A stretch of DNA of 64,000 bases from Legionella donaldsonii (GCF_900452385.1 NZ_UGOA01000001.1:2489501-2553500), one strand, 5' to 3'. Counted from the stretch's first letter, positions 45,914 through 54,763 are shown. The notes: generated from the letters alone by a model not told the origin. A program made the numbers and translations.

Positions 45914-45970
45914 ATAGGATAAGGATAAACGATTGGCTACGTTTTTTACAATTAATATAGGAATATAGCT

Positions 45971-45979
45971 ATTATAACA
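45971..45979 (-). promoter_or_regulatory. Extended -10 promoter of icmQ
   Basis: On the minus strand TGTTATAAT combines a perfect TATAAT with the upstream TG of extended -10 promoters, about 60 bp before the icmQ ATG. No good -35 is visible, which such promoters can lack. Confidence 0.6.
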
Positions 45980-46063
45980 GTATTCCTTGTCATACACGGA
46001 GTACTATTTAAAATTTCCTGTGAGAAAATGGAAGAAATCTGATCAAAAAATATAACTTCTTCA

Positions 46064-46291
46064 TTATGTTAATTTTTTAGATTCCGTTAGGTCAGGTTGA
46101 TCGAGTGCTTCCCCAAGTTTATTGCCGAGATCAACCAGCTTGTCTCGAGCTTGAGAATTTGATGGATTATCACTCGCTTTATCTAAAAGACCGATAAACC
46201 TGTTTATAAGAGCAATGTTAGCCCTTACTTCATCTGCATTGATAGTCGGTTTTTTATTATCAAAAAAGCCAAGGCCCATAACAGACTCCAA
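46064..46291 (-). CDS. FIR protein, functional homologue of IcmR
   Basis: 75 residues, or 71 from the internal ATG at 46279 (MGLGFFDNKKP). It sits exactly where icmR lies in L. pneumophila, between icmS and icmQ, but is not recognisably similar to IcmR in sequence. It is small, helical and rich in Asn, Leu and Asp (NADEVRANIALINRFIGLLDKA). Other Legionella species carry such replacement genes (for example migA/migB, ligB), whose products chaperone the pore-forming IcmQ and evolve very fast. The call rests on position and character. Confidence 0.8.
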   Translation of the reverse strand: MESVMGLGFFDNKKPTINADEVRANIALINRFIGLLDKASDNPSNSQARDKLVDLGNKLGEALDQPDLTESKKLT

Positions 46292-46325
46292 AACTAATGA
46301 CTCTTAGAGTTACATTAACAGATCA

Positions 46326-46371
46326 TGACTTAAGACAAACTTAAGAGAAACCAGTCTTTCATTTAATTTAC
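46326..46371 (-). promoter_or_regulatory. Candidate CpxR and PmrA sites before the FIR gene
   Basis: On the minus strand GTAAA-N6-GAAAG (46356-46371) resembles the CpxR box GTAAA-N6-GTAAA, known before L. pneumophila icmR. Just downstream, two CTTAAG half-sites begin 11 bp apart (46345 and 46334), the PmrA box spacing, with first half CTTAAGTTT. They lie 40-80 bp before the start codon. Function is inferred. Confidence 0.5.
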
Positions 46372-46392
46372 ACTTGTCAGTATAAATATAGA

Positions 46393-46737
46393 TCAATCGT
46401 ACATTAATTCATCTAAAGGAGTGTAATCCCTACTCGGACCACCTTGAATAAGTTCATTCAATACATCAGTCATACAAAGCAGGCGCAGGACATTAGGAGT
46501 AACTTCATCAAATACCACACGGATTCCTAATAAAGCATTCTCAGCCTCATCAAAAGTGGCTCCCAGTCCATAACCAAGGCAAAGAGAACAGAGTTGATCC
46601 GCTCGCCGGGCAATAGCAGGTAATAAACCGGTTTCTGAAAATACCTCATCAAAGCTTACAAAACGATCATTTAAATAAAATTTCGCATTCATATTGGCAG
46701 CAATCAAAGCCATACTTTTACGAATATCTGTTGCCAT
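46393..46737 (-). CDS. icmS: IcmS, Dot/Icm adaptor/chaperone
   Basis: 114 residues, the L. pneumophila length. It is an acidic cytosolic protein that pairs with IcmW (encoded elsewhere) and LvgA and presents many effectors to DotL. Conserved stretches are MALIAANMNAKFYLNDRFVSFDEVFSETGLLPAIARRADQLCSLCLGYGLGATF. It starts directly after the icmT stop, so the two are translated from one message. Confidence 0.96.
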   Translation of the reverse strand: MATDIRKSMALIAANMNAKFYLNDRFVSFDEVFSETGLLPAIARRADQLCSLCLGYGLGATFDEAENALLGIRVVFDEVTPNVLRLLCMTDVLNELIQGGPSRDYTPLDELMYD

Positions 46738-47001
46738 TCATCGCCACCAAGGTTGAGAAGATTTAAGAGAGCCTGCCAAGAAGCTTCTGAGCCATCGCAA
46801 AAATACCGGAACCGTAAAACCATAATGTTCAATAATTCCAAAAAACACTGCAGATACTAAGACTAATACTCCCGTCCACACTCGGATGTGCATAAGAAAA
46901 AGGAAAATAGGAAAAGCAGCTCTCGCATCAACCATAAAAAAACGAGGGCTTCTTGCTGAGTCACGCCAATGCGACGTTTCCGAAAAACTCCCAGCAGCCA
47001 T
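46738..47001 (-). CDS. icmT: IcmT, small Dot/Icm membrane protein
   Basis: 87 residues, close to the L. pneumophila protein. Membrane segments lie at about 26-40 and 42-60 (FPIFLFLMHIRVWTGVLVLVSAVFFGIIEHYGF). The N terminus has HWRDSARSPRFFMVDARAAFP. It is required for pore formation and egress in L. pneumophila. It is the first gene of the icmT-S unit, with GGAG 6 bp before the ATG and a sigma-70 promoter about 30 bp upstream. Confidence 0.95.
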   Translation of the reverse strand: MAAGSFSETSHWRDSARSPRFFMVDARAAFPIFLFLMHIRVWTGVLVLVSAVFFGIIEHYGFTVPVFLRWLRSFLAGSLKSSQPWWR

Positions 47002-47032
47002 AGAGACTCCAACAGATAGGTTTTATTTTATT

Positions 47033-47060
47033 AGTATATCGTTCAGGGGCGAGAATTCAA
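47033..47060 (-). promoter_or_regulatory. Sigma-70 promoter of icmTS
   Basis: On the minus strand TTGAAT (47055-47060), a 16-bp spacer and TATACT (47033-47038), 32 bp before the icmT ATG. A small GCGG/CCGC palindrome sits just upstream and could be an operator. Confidence 0.75.
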
Positions 47061-47117
47061 GCGGTGAACCCGCTCAAAATTAAGACGTTTCAAGCGCAAC
47101 AAAAAGAAATCACCGAA

Positions 47118-47348
47118 CTATTTGGTGGGTGTGAGATCAAAACTATCTTTTTGGGGCAAACATTTGACCACCAACTCATCGATTGGTGATTTTGGCATAG
47201 GGGTTAGTACCTTGGCAGGCTTTAATTCTGATTGATCTACCTCTACCTCTGCCTCAGGCTGTTCAGATATTACTTTTTTTGTTGAATTCGGTTGCATTTT
47301 ATTCAACATATGGTTTGTGCTATTAGACATCATAGCTCCAACAATCAA
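47118..47348 (-). CDS. Small hypothetical protein upstream of icmT
   Basis: 76 residues, hydrophilic, with no signal peptide or membrane segment. It is rich in Pro, Lys, Ser and Glu (SEQPEAEVEVDQSELKPAKVLTPMPKSP) and probably disordered. The likely start is the first or second ATG of MIVGAMMSN. It points the same way as icmT, 116 bp upstream of it. Coding potential is modest. It could be an uncharacterised small Dot/Icm-associated or translocated protein, or a chance frame. Confidence 0.4.
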   Translation of the reverse strand: MIVGAMMSNSTNHMLNKMQPNSTKKVISEQPEAEVEVDQSELKPAKVLTPMPKSPIDELVVKCLPQKDSFDLTPTK

Positions 47349-47420
47349 TCGATAATTAGATCATAACATGTACAAGATTAAGGCATTATTAAATTATTAT
47401 AGAAACTATCTAAACCGGAT

Positions 47421-49613
47421 TCAGGAAGAAAACACCACCGTTAATTCACGCTCTAAAGTAACATAATCTATCTTTCCAGTCGTCAAAACAGGTATTTTAG
47501 TAGCAGGAAATACTTTATGGGGAATCAACAGTTCCGAATGCCCCAGTGTATGGATATAGTGAACAAACGTCGATTTGTCAGCGAGAGGCGCTTCGGAAAA
47601 TAATAAGATTTGTTCTCCTTTTTTAGGGCATTGTTGATAGAGTGCAGCATGCGTCTGTCCTGGCCATAAAACTGCAGCAATCGATTCCACTGCTGTTAAT
47701 GAAACCATTTCGCCACCCAATTTGGCAAACCGCTTTACCCGCCCTTTAATACTCACAAAACCATTGTCATCAATACTGACAATATCTCCAGTATCATGCC
47801 AACCATCTTTTAAATGGTTAATTTCCCCTAGGCAATTAGGAGAGAGATAACCTGCCATCACATTAGGGCCTCGAATGAACAATCGCCCTCCTTCAGAGAT
47901 TCCCTCCATCGCTTCTACACGATATTGAATCCCGGGAAGAGGTAAACCCACACTGCCTATTTTAGAAGCGATAGAACAATTTAGCGCAATGACAGGAGAT
48001 GCTTCTGTTGCCCCATACCCTTCATAGATAGAAACTCCAAAAATTTGTTTCCAATTTTGAATGGTTTCAGGCTTAACTTTTTCTGCCCCTGCAAAAACAT
48101 AGCGCACTGAGCCAAAATCTCGTGGTTTCGCTACCCGAGCATAACCGGTTAGAAAAGTACCCGTGCTTAAAAAAATAGTTGCCTGCTTGTCATAAACCAA
48201 GCTGGGAATTATTTTATAGTGCAAAGGGGAAGGATAGAAAAAGCAACGATTTCCAGTGAATAATGGTAACAAACAACCCACAGTAAGGCCAAAACAATGG
48301 AAAATAGGAAGAGCATTTAAGAAAACATCTGCAGCAGAAAAATCAACCCGAGAAATGAGCTGATAACAATTAGCCAAAATATTCGCATGACTGAGTGCAA
48401 CCCCTTTGGGCACCCCCTCTGAACCCGAAGTAAACAAGATTACAGCTGTTTGCCTAACGGCTACCCGATCGCCTAAACCAACATAAGTCCGCAGCGGGAA
48501 AAACCCCTTGAGTAAGCCAGTTATCTTGTCTGCTAAACCAATAGCCGCTTTACTATCTTCCAAAAATATTAGTTCTAAACCCGCAGCAAGCAATTCCTGC
48601 AGTAAGCCCTCAAGTTTTGCTGTGATAATAAATTGGCGGGAAGTGTAGATCGTTTTAATTCCAGCCAATTGGCAAGCAGCGTATAGGTTATAAAAACCGC
48701 CACTAAAATTTAACATCGCGGGTATACGCCGGTATGCTTGCAAGGCAAAAAAACTGACTAACGCAGCAATACTAGTAGGCATCATTAGCCCAACTCGTTC
48801 ACCCGCCTGTGTTTGATTCTTAAACTGCCGTCCTAAAATAAAACAACTGCTGATAAACCGCCGTGTAGACAACGAATTACCCGTGCTATCCTCCATAAAT
48901 TGCCTGGATTTCTTTGCTAATTTTACTCCTTGCAACATCGCTGCAAAAAGCGATTTATCCCGATTCCAATTAGTGAAAGACATTTCACTAAGTAAAAGAA
49001 AAAGTTCCCGACCTACTCTTTTCCTGGATTGTGGTGCATCCTGTGTCGTTAACAGGCGGGGAGCCATAACATGGAGCGTTACCTTGGGGCGCCATTGTGT
49101 CAAATGCTTGTCTTTGACCAAGGAAAAAATACTGTATTGCGTGCCATCGATACGCACGGGTAAAACGCTTGCCTGCGCTTTTTTCAACATTAACCCGGCA
49201 AGCTCAACCATCGCTTCGTCGTTAAGATAAGTGGAGTACTCAGGTGGAAATAACACACAATGCTTACCTTCCTGAACTGCTTGGCAAAAAGACTTTACAA
49301 TCCCTAATCCCCCAGATTCATTCACCCGTACCTCTGAAAATAACCGCAAAACTTTAAACCACCCCTTCTTTGCCAAAGATACGGGTAAAATAAAGGTCAA
49401 ACGCTCTGGAAAACAGAAGGCAAGCAATAACGCATCAATAGCAGAAGTACGATTAATAACAATGACCGTGTCAGCTCCTAATTCATAATGCCCCTGAATT
49501 TTTAAGCAAAACCATTTTTTAATCGCTTTTTTTATTAGCCAACCGCATGCCTGGCTGAGAGCAAACTGCCAACGTTGTTTTGCCATGGATTGCATCAGTT
49601 CGTAGGTCAACAA
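47421..49613 (-). CDS. Acyltransferase/acyl-ACP synthetase (Aas-like) fusion with degenerate acyltransferase motifs
   Basis: 730 residues. An N-terminal phosphate acyltransferase-like domain (about 35-205) is fused to an AMP-forming ligase (about 250-725), the layout of E. coli Aas, which re-acylates lysophospholipids. The ligase is intact: ILFTSGSEGVPKGVALSH, YGATEASPVIAL, WHDTGDI, RVKRFAKLGG and a C-terminal TGKIDY lysine. In the acyltransferase part the HX4D motif reads INRTSAID, with Arg in place of the catalytic His. The FPEG motif reads FPPEY. Acyl transfer is therefore doubtful, and the protein may be mainly an acyl-activating enzyme. It lies upstream of the icm locus and is divergent from the 1128-residue gene. 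Confidence 0.85.
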   Translation of the reverse strand: MLTYELMQSMAKQRWQFALSQACGWLIKKAIKKWFCLKIQGHYELGADTVIVINRTSAIDALLLAFCFPERLTFILPVSLAKKGWFKVLRLFSEVRVNESGGLGIVKSFCQAVQEGKHCVLFPPEYSTYLNDEAMVELAGLMLKKAQASVLPVRIDGTQYSIFSLVKDKHLTQWRPKVTLHVMAPRLLTTQDAPQSRKRVGRELFLLLSEMSFTNWNRDKSLFAAMLQGVKLAKKSRQFMEDSTGNSLSTRRFISSCFILGRQFKNQTQAGERVGLMMPTSIAALVSFFALQAYRRIPAMLNFSGGFYNLYAACQLAGIKTIYTSRQFIITAKLEGLLQELLAAGLELIFLEDSKAAIGLADKITGLLKGFFPLRTYVGLGDRVAVRQTAVILFTSGSEGVPKGVALSHANILANCYQLISRVDFSAADVFLNALPIFHCFGLTVGCLLPLFTGNRCFFYPSPLHYKIIPSLVYDKQATIFLSTGTFLTGYARVAKPRDFGSVRYVFAGAEKVKPETIQNWKQIFGVSIYEGYGATEASPVIALNCSIASKIGSVGLPLPGIQYRVEAMEGISEGGRLFIRGPNVMAGYLSPNCLGEINHLKDGWHDTGDIVSIDDNGFVSIKGRVKRFAKLGGEMVSLTAVESIAAVLWPGQTHAALYQQCPKKGEQILLFSEAPLADKSTFVHYIHTLGHSELLIPHKVFPATKIPVLTTGKIDYVTLERELTVVFSS

Positions 49614-49758
49614 AATTTATAACTCAATCGTCCTTTACATTGCAATAATCCAACCAAATTAAGGACATCATGATCAAAACATAAATTCTAAGATCGTAAT
49701 ATATCCTTAATGTTCTATTGTTATACTTAATTAATTTTGTTTTAAGTGAACCGGTACC

Positions 49759-52700
49759 ATGCCTAAAAAATTGAGCACTGATGAATATTTTCGCCTTATT
49801 AAAGAAAACCACCGAAAATATTTAGAAAAAAATATGATCACTCATCTTGAAATGGCTGGAAATCTAAAACAGGCCAAATTAGTTGGGCGATATGTAGAGC
49901 AGATTGGCGATTACCGTGAAGATCAAAATCACTATCTGGATTTTGCAGTAGAACAACCCTCTACAGCAGCAAAGGTTGGTCATGGGGTTTTAGCTGGACT
50001 TTTAGGTATCGGCGTAGCTGGTGTTGCCTACTATGCGCAAAAAATGGGTTCGCCTATCGATGTCATCAATCCTTTAGCAGGAGCTAAAAATATCGTGGGT
50101 GGTGTTTTTAGTGCGGCACTTGGCGCTGGCGCCGGTTATCTGGCTTATCAGGCATGGTTAGCCAGCACTGGTAGAGCAGCTAATGACGATGCACGCAAAG
50201 AATTCGATGCTGAAATGAAAAAAGCAGGATTCACTGATAAGAAATATGAAGAACTATCCAAAGAATTGGTCAAACTATTTCATTATAGAGAATGCCTCTT
50301 GTTAGGATTGGAAAACGACGCCAAACAAAATATGCGTGAGGAGTTTAAAAGGAAGCATTTACCTGATGGTGACCCCTTTAATGAAGAAGCCCTTAATGCT
50401 GCAATCGAAGTCTATTTTTTAGATGAGTTAAATAAGTTATTTAATCAGGCCTTTGTAGATATTTATGACATCCAGGATCAAAAGATCCAAGATGAGAAAC
50501 AAGAATACAAAATCATTAGCTGGCTAAAAAATTATTTTGCCAAACCTGAAGAAAGAGAAAGATTCACTCAACAATTACAAATTGAGTTCATGAATCAATG
50601 CCTACATTACTTGACAGCCCAAATGGTTGAACCAAGTTTCCTTGCCAAGCATCCTCAGATTACAGCCAGTATAAGTGGTTTAATCGCGGGTAGCATTGCC
50701 TTAGGATTGGCGGCAATCATTATTGGCGGACCAATTAGCGCGGGCATCCTGGCTATTGGCCTGGTCATTACCTGTCTTGCTGCCGTAGCGACTTATTTCG
50801 CCGTCAATAATATCGATAGTTTACGATTCAAACGCGACAAAGAAAATCGTGATGCTCTTCAGCACGCAAGAGACGATATTATCAATGAGAGTGCTCGATT
50901 AAAACGCCTGATTAAAGAGGTAGTCCCCACTACTGATAAGGATCTGAAACAATTACAAATCTATAGTGCTGAAAATGCTCCCGGAGGGTTTGCTGCTTAT
51001 TTTAATATCTTTAGTAGCGGCCACAGACAAGTTGCCATGGGAGCCAGTACAGCATGGATTAGGGAATATGCCATACGCTACCGTCACAGCAAACAAGTAG
51101 AAATCAATTTATCCGAACACCATAAAGGCATTATCACGAATGGAGAACTACAAACCAAAGAAATGCAAGAGTTGTTACTGGCAGAAATGCGTTCTGAAGT
51201 GCGTGGTGCTCTCCCGGCGAAGTTAAAAAATTTTATTGACCATACTCAAGCTTATTTACAAAACCATGAGAATAAAGACTTCATCAAACGCTTTGAATTA
51301 GTCGAAAAAATTAAACAACAAGTCCTGGAAATTGTAGCTGCCGTTCCACAAGGAACTCGCCAAACTACTTTACCCAAAGAATTAGTAGATTTTTATACCC
51401 GTCCTATTACAGCAGGCGGACTTGGCGGTTTAGTCCAAGATCTGGAGCAAGTGCGAAGCCTTGCACCTATTGTTGCTCCACAACAAATTGTCGATGAATT
51501 ACATCCCTATTATCAAATGTTGGTTACCGCGCAACGATTTAACTACGCTTTAACCCAAGATCCAAATAAAGCGTCCATATTCATTGGTGACGCCGATTAT
51601 CGTGCAATGCTTGGTTTGCGGATTGACAGCCCCAGTGAGCGCGTTGAAGCCAAAATTAATGCGGGCAATATCCAAAGCTATTTAAATCATTCGCTGGATT
51701 TTCTCTATTCACTGAATAAACCCCTCCAAATTGATGACTCGACTAATTTGGATACACCTTTTGTTAACACAAAAGAGTTTGTTCTATATAGAACCCTGTT
51801 GATTAAGCAATTAGCCCATTTAGCTGATCCAAGCAATCCTCGCGTTAGTAATGAAGTGCGACGTGAAATTGAGCGATTTGCCAGGGAGAAACTACACATT
51901 GATCCTAAGGTCGTCTTTGACGATGTCTTGCACCAAGGTCTATTTATTCAACAAGATATAGACAGCCCGCGTTTAAAATACCTGGGTAGAGAACGCCCCG
52001 TTAGTGATTTGGAATATATCGCCGATGCCATTCGCCTGGATTTAGGTTATACGTCTAAACCGGTTACTCCACGAATGATGATCGCACAGGAAGCCGTTGA
52101 CTTTCTATTCGACAAAGGTGAAAGAACTATATTTTCATACGGAAAATCCACTGATGAATTACCGCCAGAAGCAACAGCAGAATACGTAGCAAAAATAAAA
52201 GATACCATTGCAACAACAAGCGCATTTATGGCTGCTCTCGCAAAAAGAAATACCTTGAAAAAAACTGGCGCGTTAGCAAGCTATGTTCATGATTGTCTGC
52301 GAGAAATAAAAAACTTACGCGAACAAATAGCGGCATTCGATAGAGAAGTACCGGTTAAAACAGCAGAAGGTCCTTTTAAATCAAAAGAACTGGCACAGGC
52401 AGACGAGTTATTGGCAGAGTATCAGGAAGAATTAGAAGGCATTTTAGCGGTAAAAAGAGTAGAGCAACAAAACATATTGGCATCCATAATACAATTTGGC
52501 GGGTTTAAAGTACCCAGTATTGATCTAAGTTTCAATGACTGGGAACAGTTAGAAGAAAGAGATTTAATGGGATCTTCCTGGCTATTATTAGACTCACTAC
52601 CTCCTATTCCAGTTGAGCATGAAGCAAGATTTTTAACGGAGGCCTGGGACCTACAGGAGTCTTATATGTCTCCTTCAGTAGATACCTCTTCCAAACAAGT

Positions 52701-53145
52701 AGCCACTACAACGACAATGGCAAAGTCCAAAGAAGAACTGCCTGAAGACCTCTCTATGGATCAAGATGACCATGAAGTAGCAGAAGGAGTATTGGATTCA
52801 ATCATTATCGTGTCAGATACGAAAGAAATTTCTCATGAGAATTTGACCCGCTTCATTGACTCTCTTGGCAACTATTTGAGTGAATTAGAAAAAGAACGCG
52901 AGATCTGGTTTTTTAATTATAGAGATTATGCCAAAGGAGCAAGGAAGGAAGCTGCCACTGAGCTTCGAACTGCATTGGTAGAATTAAGTCAAAATAAGCA
53001 TCCTGGCACTGGCTTCTTAAAGAATGGGGCTTATAGTGGAGATGCTCCGCTAAAACAACTGATTAACTCTAATTTAAGCCAAATGGGAATAGACAGCCTT
53101 GAAGAGTTATTCTCTGAAAAATGCATTCTGTCCACTAATCCTTGA
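49759..53145 (+). CDS. Large membrane/coiled-coil protein, candidate Dot/Icm effector
   Basis: 1128 residues, family not recognised. The N-terminal 75 residues are hydrophilic. Two hydrophobic hairpins follow, at about 75-95 with 110-132 (GVLAGLLGIGVAGVAYYA; GGVFSAALGAGAGYLAYQAW) and at about 302-350 (GLIAGSIALGLAAIIIGG; GILAIGLVITCLAAVATYFAV). Long helical and coiled-coil regions (about 350-1125) make up the rest. The C terminus SLEELFSEKCILSTNP has Glu at -9, -13 and -14, an E-block-like signal of Dot/Icm substrates. It lies 12 kb from the coupling-protein gene, with low-identity neighbours. The effector role is inferred. Confidence 0.65.
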   Translation: MPKKLSTDEYFRLIKENHRKYLEKNMITHLEMAGNLKQAKLVGRYVEQIGDYREDQNHYLDFAVEQPSTAAKVGHGVLAGLLGIGVAGVAYYAQKMGSPIDVINPLAGAKNIVGGVFSAALGAGAGYLAYQAWLASTGRAANDDARKEFDAEMKKAGFTDKKYEELSKELVKLFHYRECLLLGLENDAKQNMREEFKRKHLPDGDPFNEEALNAAIEVYFLDELNKLFNQAFVDIYDIQDQKIQDEKQEYKIISWLKNYFAKPEERERFTQQLQIEFMNQCLHYLTAQMVEPSFLAKHPQITASISGLIAGSIALGLAAIIIGGPISAGILAIGLVITCLAAVATYFAVNNIDSLRFKRDKENRDALQHARDDIINESARLKRLIKEVVPTTDKDLKQLQIYSAENAPGGFAAYFNIFSSGHRQVAMGASTAWIREYAIRYRHSKQVEINLSEHHKGIITNGELQTKEMQELLLAEMRSEVRGALPAKLKNFIDHTQAYLQNHENKDFIKRFELVEKIKQQVLEIVAAVPQGTRQTTLPKELVDFYTRPITAGGLGGLVQDLEQVRSLAPIVAPQQIVDELHPYYQMLVTAQRFNYALTQDPNKASIFIGDADYRAMLGLRIDSPSERVEAKINAGNIQSYLNHSLDFLYSLNKPLQIDDSTNLDTPFVNTKEFVLYRTLLIKQLAHLADPSNPRVSNEVRREIERFAREKLHIDPKVVFDDVLHQGLFIQQDIDSPRLKYLGRERPVSDLEYIADAIRLDLGYTSKPVTPRMMIAQEAVDFLFDKGERTIFSYGKSTDELPPEATAEYVAKIKDTIATTSAFMAALAKRNTLKKTGALASYVHDCLREIKNLREQIAAFDREVPVKTAEGPFKSKELAQADELLAEYQEELEGILAVKRVEQQNILASIIQFGGFKVPSIDLSFNDWEQLEERDLMGSSWLLLDSLPPIPVEHEARFLTEAWDLQESYMSPSVDTSSKQVATTTTMAKSKEELPEDLSMDQDDHEVAEGVLDSIIIVSDTKEISHENLTRFIDSLGNYLSELEKEREIWFFNYRDYAKGARKEAATELRTALVELSQNKHPGTGFLKNGAYSGDAPLKQLINSNLSQMGIDSLEELFSEKCILSTNP

Positions 53146-53153
53146 TCAGCAAC

Positions 53154-53195
53154 CAATTGGTTTCAGTTTTTATTCATAAAAACTGAAACCAATTG
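53154..53195. terminator. 42-bp perfect palindrome after the 1128-residue gene
   Basis: Two 20-bp arms (53154-53173 and 53176-53195) are perfectly complementary with only TC between them, starting 9 bp after the stop codon. It may work as a terminator on either strand through its internal T run, but no T-tract follows the stem. Such long perfect palindromes are usually unstable. Confidence 0.6.
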
Positions 53196-53291
53196 AAATC
53201 AATTCCCGACTATAACAATTCATCGTTTATTCTTGCTCAAACAATTACTCTGTAATAAAGTGACAGGTATGTTGTGTAGAAACTATTATCA

Positions 53292-53957
53292 ATGAAAACG
53301 CTCGGTATCGTCTTCGCGATAGCAGCGTTTATTGCTTGCGCTTGGATTTTCCAACAAAACGCGCCATTAGTACTCAGTTATATTCAAGATCTGGGTTGGC
53401 TTGCTCCTGTTCTATTCGTACTGTTTTATTGCCTGGCTACTATTCTATTATTACCCACCATGGTTTTGACTTTTGCAGGAGGAGCTCTCTTTGGTCCTGT
53501 TCTGGGTGTTTTATTTAATTTGATAGGTGCTACAGCCGGAGCAGCATGCGCTTTTTGTATCAGCCGCCATTTGGCAACTAACTGGTTTACTTCTCGCAGG
53601 GGACCGAAGATTAATAAACTCATCTCAGGTGTTGAACGTAGTGGCTGGCAATTCGTAGGGCTAATCCGTTTGATCCCTATTATTCCATTTAATCTAGTCA
53701 ACTATGGTTTAGGGCTAACTCAAATCAAATTCAGACATTATGTCATCACGACTTTTATTTTTTTGACTCCCGGGGAAATTATCTACACTTACTGCGGTCA
53801 CGCCGGTATGGATGCGTTAACTCACCCAACGCCTTTTTATAAAAGCTCAAGTATTATTACCTTGATTATTCTAGGCTTCTTATTGCTTACTTTCAAACTG
53901 TTTAAATCTTATCAACGCCGTCAACAGGCAAAATATCAGCGAAGTGAGTTTCGTTGA
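53292..53957 (+). CDS. TVP38/TMEM64 (DedA-like, VTT domain) membrane protein
   Basis: 221 residues, inner membrane. There are about five to six hydrophobic segments. The VTT-domain core is TMVLTFAGGALFGPVLGVLFNLIGATAGAACAFCISRHL, with GLIRLIPIIPFNLVNYGLGLTQIKFRHYVITTFIFLTPGEIIYTYCGHAG in the second half. These include the conserved Gly-rich re-entrant loop and the basic-Leu-Ile-Pro motif. Related proteins scramble or flip lipids. The substrate here is unknown. The gene is convergent with the pabC-like gene and overlaps it by 22 bp. Confidence 0.9.
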   Translation: MKTLGIVFAIAAFIACAWIFQQNAPLVLSYIQDLGWLAPVLFVLFYCLATILLLPTMVLTFAGGALFGPVLGVLFNLIGATAGAACAFCISRHLATNWFTSRRGPKINKLISGVERSGWQFVGLIRLIPIIPFNLVNYGLGLTQIKFRHYVITTFIFLTPGEIIYTYCGHAGMDALTHPTPFYKSSSIITLIILGFLLLTFKLFKSYQRRQQAKYQRSEFR

Positions 53958-54763
53958 TCGGCAGCTAGAATGGCTTGTAACTGAGCAATTAATGAATGAT
54001 TAGTCTTAAAGACTGTATTATCAATGACTGATACCGGACGTATTCCTTGTAAAGCATTGCATATAAAAACTGCATCTGCTTCGCTCAGGCTGGTTTTGTT
54101 TAAATTGCATTCAAAACAGACGATGTTATTTTCCTGACAGAGCGATAACAAACGCTGTCTTATAATCCCTGGTAACAAACCATTCTGCAAACTTGGTGTA
54201 AAAAGCTGATTGTTTTTGATGATAAACAAATTAGCCGTTGTCGTGTCTGTAGCGCATTGCTCTGTATTAAAAAACAGGACATCATCTATTCCGTTAATTT
54301 GCGCTTGGCGGCGAGCAATAATAGCCTCCAAATAATTGATTGATTTAAACTGATAAACTGGATTTCTACTATCACGCAGCCAAGATGCGCTACCAAGCTT
54401 TACTGCTGTATTCTCAGCCAGATAATTAAAAGCCGTAAAAACCAGCCGGGATTTTTTGCTTGTTGCAACTAAACCCCTCGGCGCATTTCCTGCACCTAAA
54501 ATTACTTTAATACCCCCGTCTTGCACCTGGTTCAATGCAATACACTGCGTTAGGTTTTCATACCAAACAGACGGAGAAAGCTCAAAAGGAAGTTGTAAAA
54601 AAAGTGCAGCACGCTGTAATCGCTGCCAATGAAGCTGGGAATAGCAAGGTTTGTTATCAAGTACCCGTAAAGTCTCAAAAAGCCCTTCACCTAAAAATAT
54701 ACGCTCATCACTATAAAAGGGCACACTATTTCCACTGCCCTGAACCTCGATGAGCATAGCCAT
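53936..54763 (-). CDS. Class IV aminotransferase, probable aminodeoxychorismate lyase (PabC)
   Basis: 275 residues of the PLP fold-type IV family, which makes p-aminobenzoate for folate or acts on branched-chain or D-amino acids. The PLP lysine lies in YQFKSINYLEAIIARRQA. The cofactor-pocket segment reads ATDTTTANLFI, where the usual Glu (ATETT..NLF) is Asp. GLLPGIIRQRLL follows. The LK/FKSxNYLE context resembles PabC best, but D-amino-acid or branched-chain aminotransferases cannot be excluded. It lies 6 bp after the small acidic gene, a probable operon partner. Confidence 0.85.
   Translation of the reverse strand: MAMLIEVQGSGNSVPFYSDERIFLGEGLFETLRVLDNKPCYSQLHWQRLQRAALFLQLPFELSPSVWYENLTQCIALNQVQDGGIKVILGAGNAPRGLVATSKKSRLVFTAFNYLAENTAVKLGSASWLRDSRNPVYQFKSINYLEAIIARRQAQINGIDDVLFFNTEQCATDTTTANLFIIKNNQLFTPSLQNGLLPGIIRQRLLSLCQENNIVCFECNLNKTSLSEADAVFICNALQGIRPVSVIDNTVFKTNHSLIAQLQAILAADQRNSLR

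Noticed and set aside
45914..45997. Longer icmQ start giving 224 residues
   Set aside because: The extra 28 residues lack family similarity and contain an extended -10 promoter. The ATG at 45913 gives the conserved N terminus.
49690..49740. PmrA box before the 1128-residue gene
   Set aside because: Two CTTAAT half-sites are present but start 20 bp apart, not 11.
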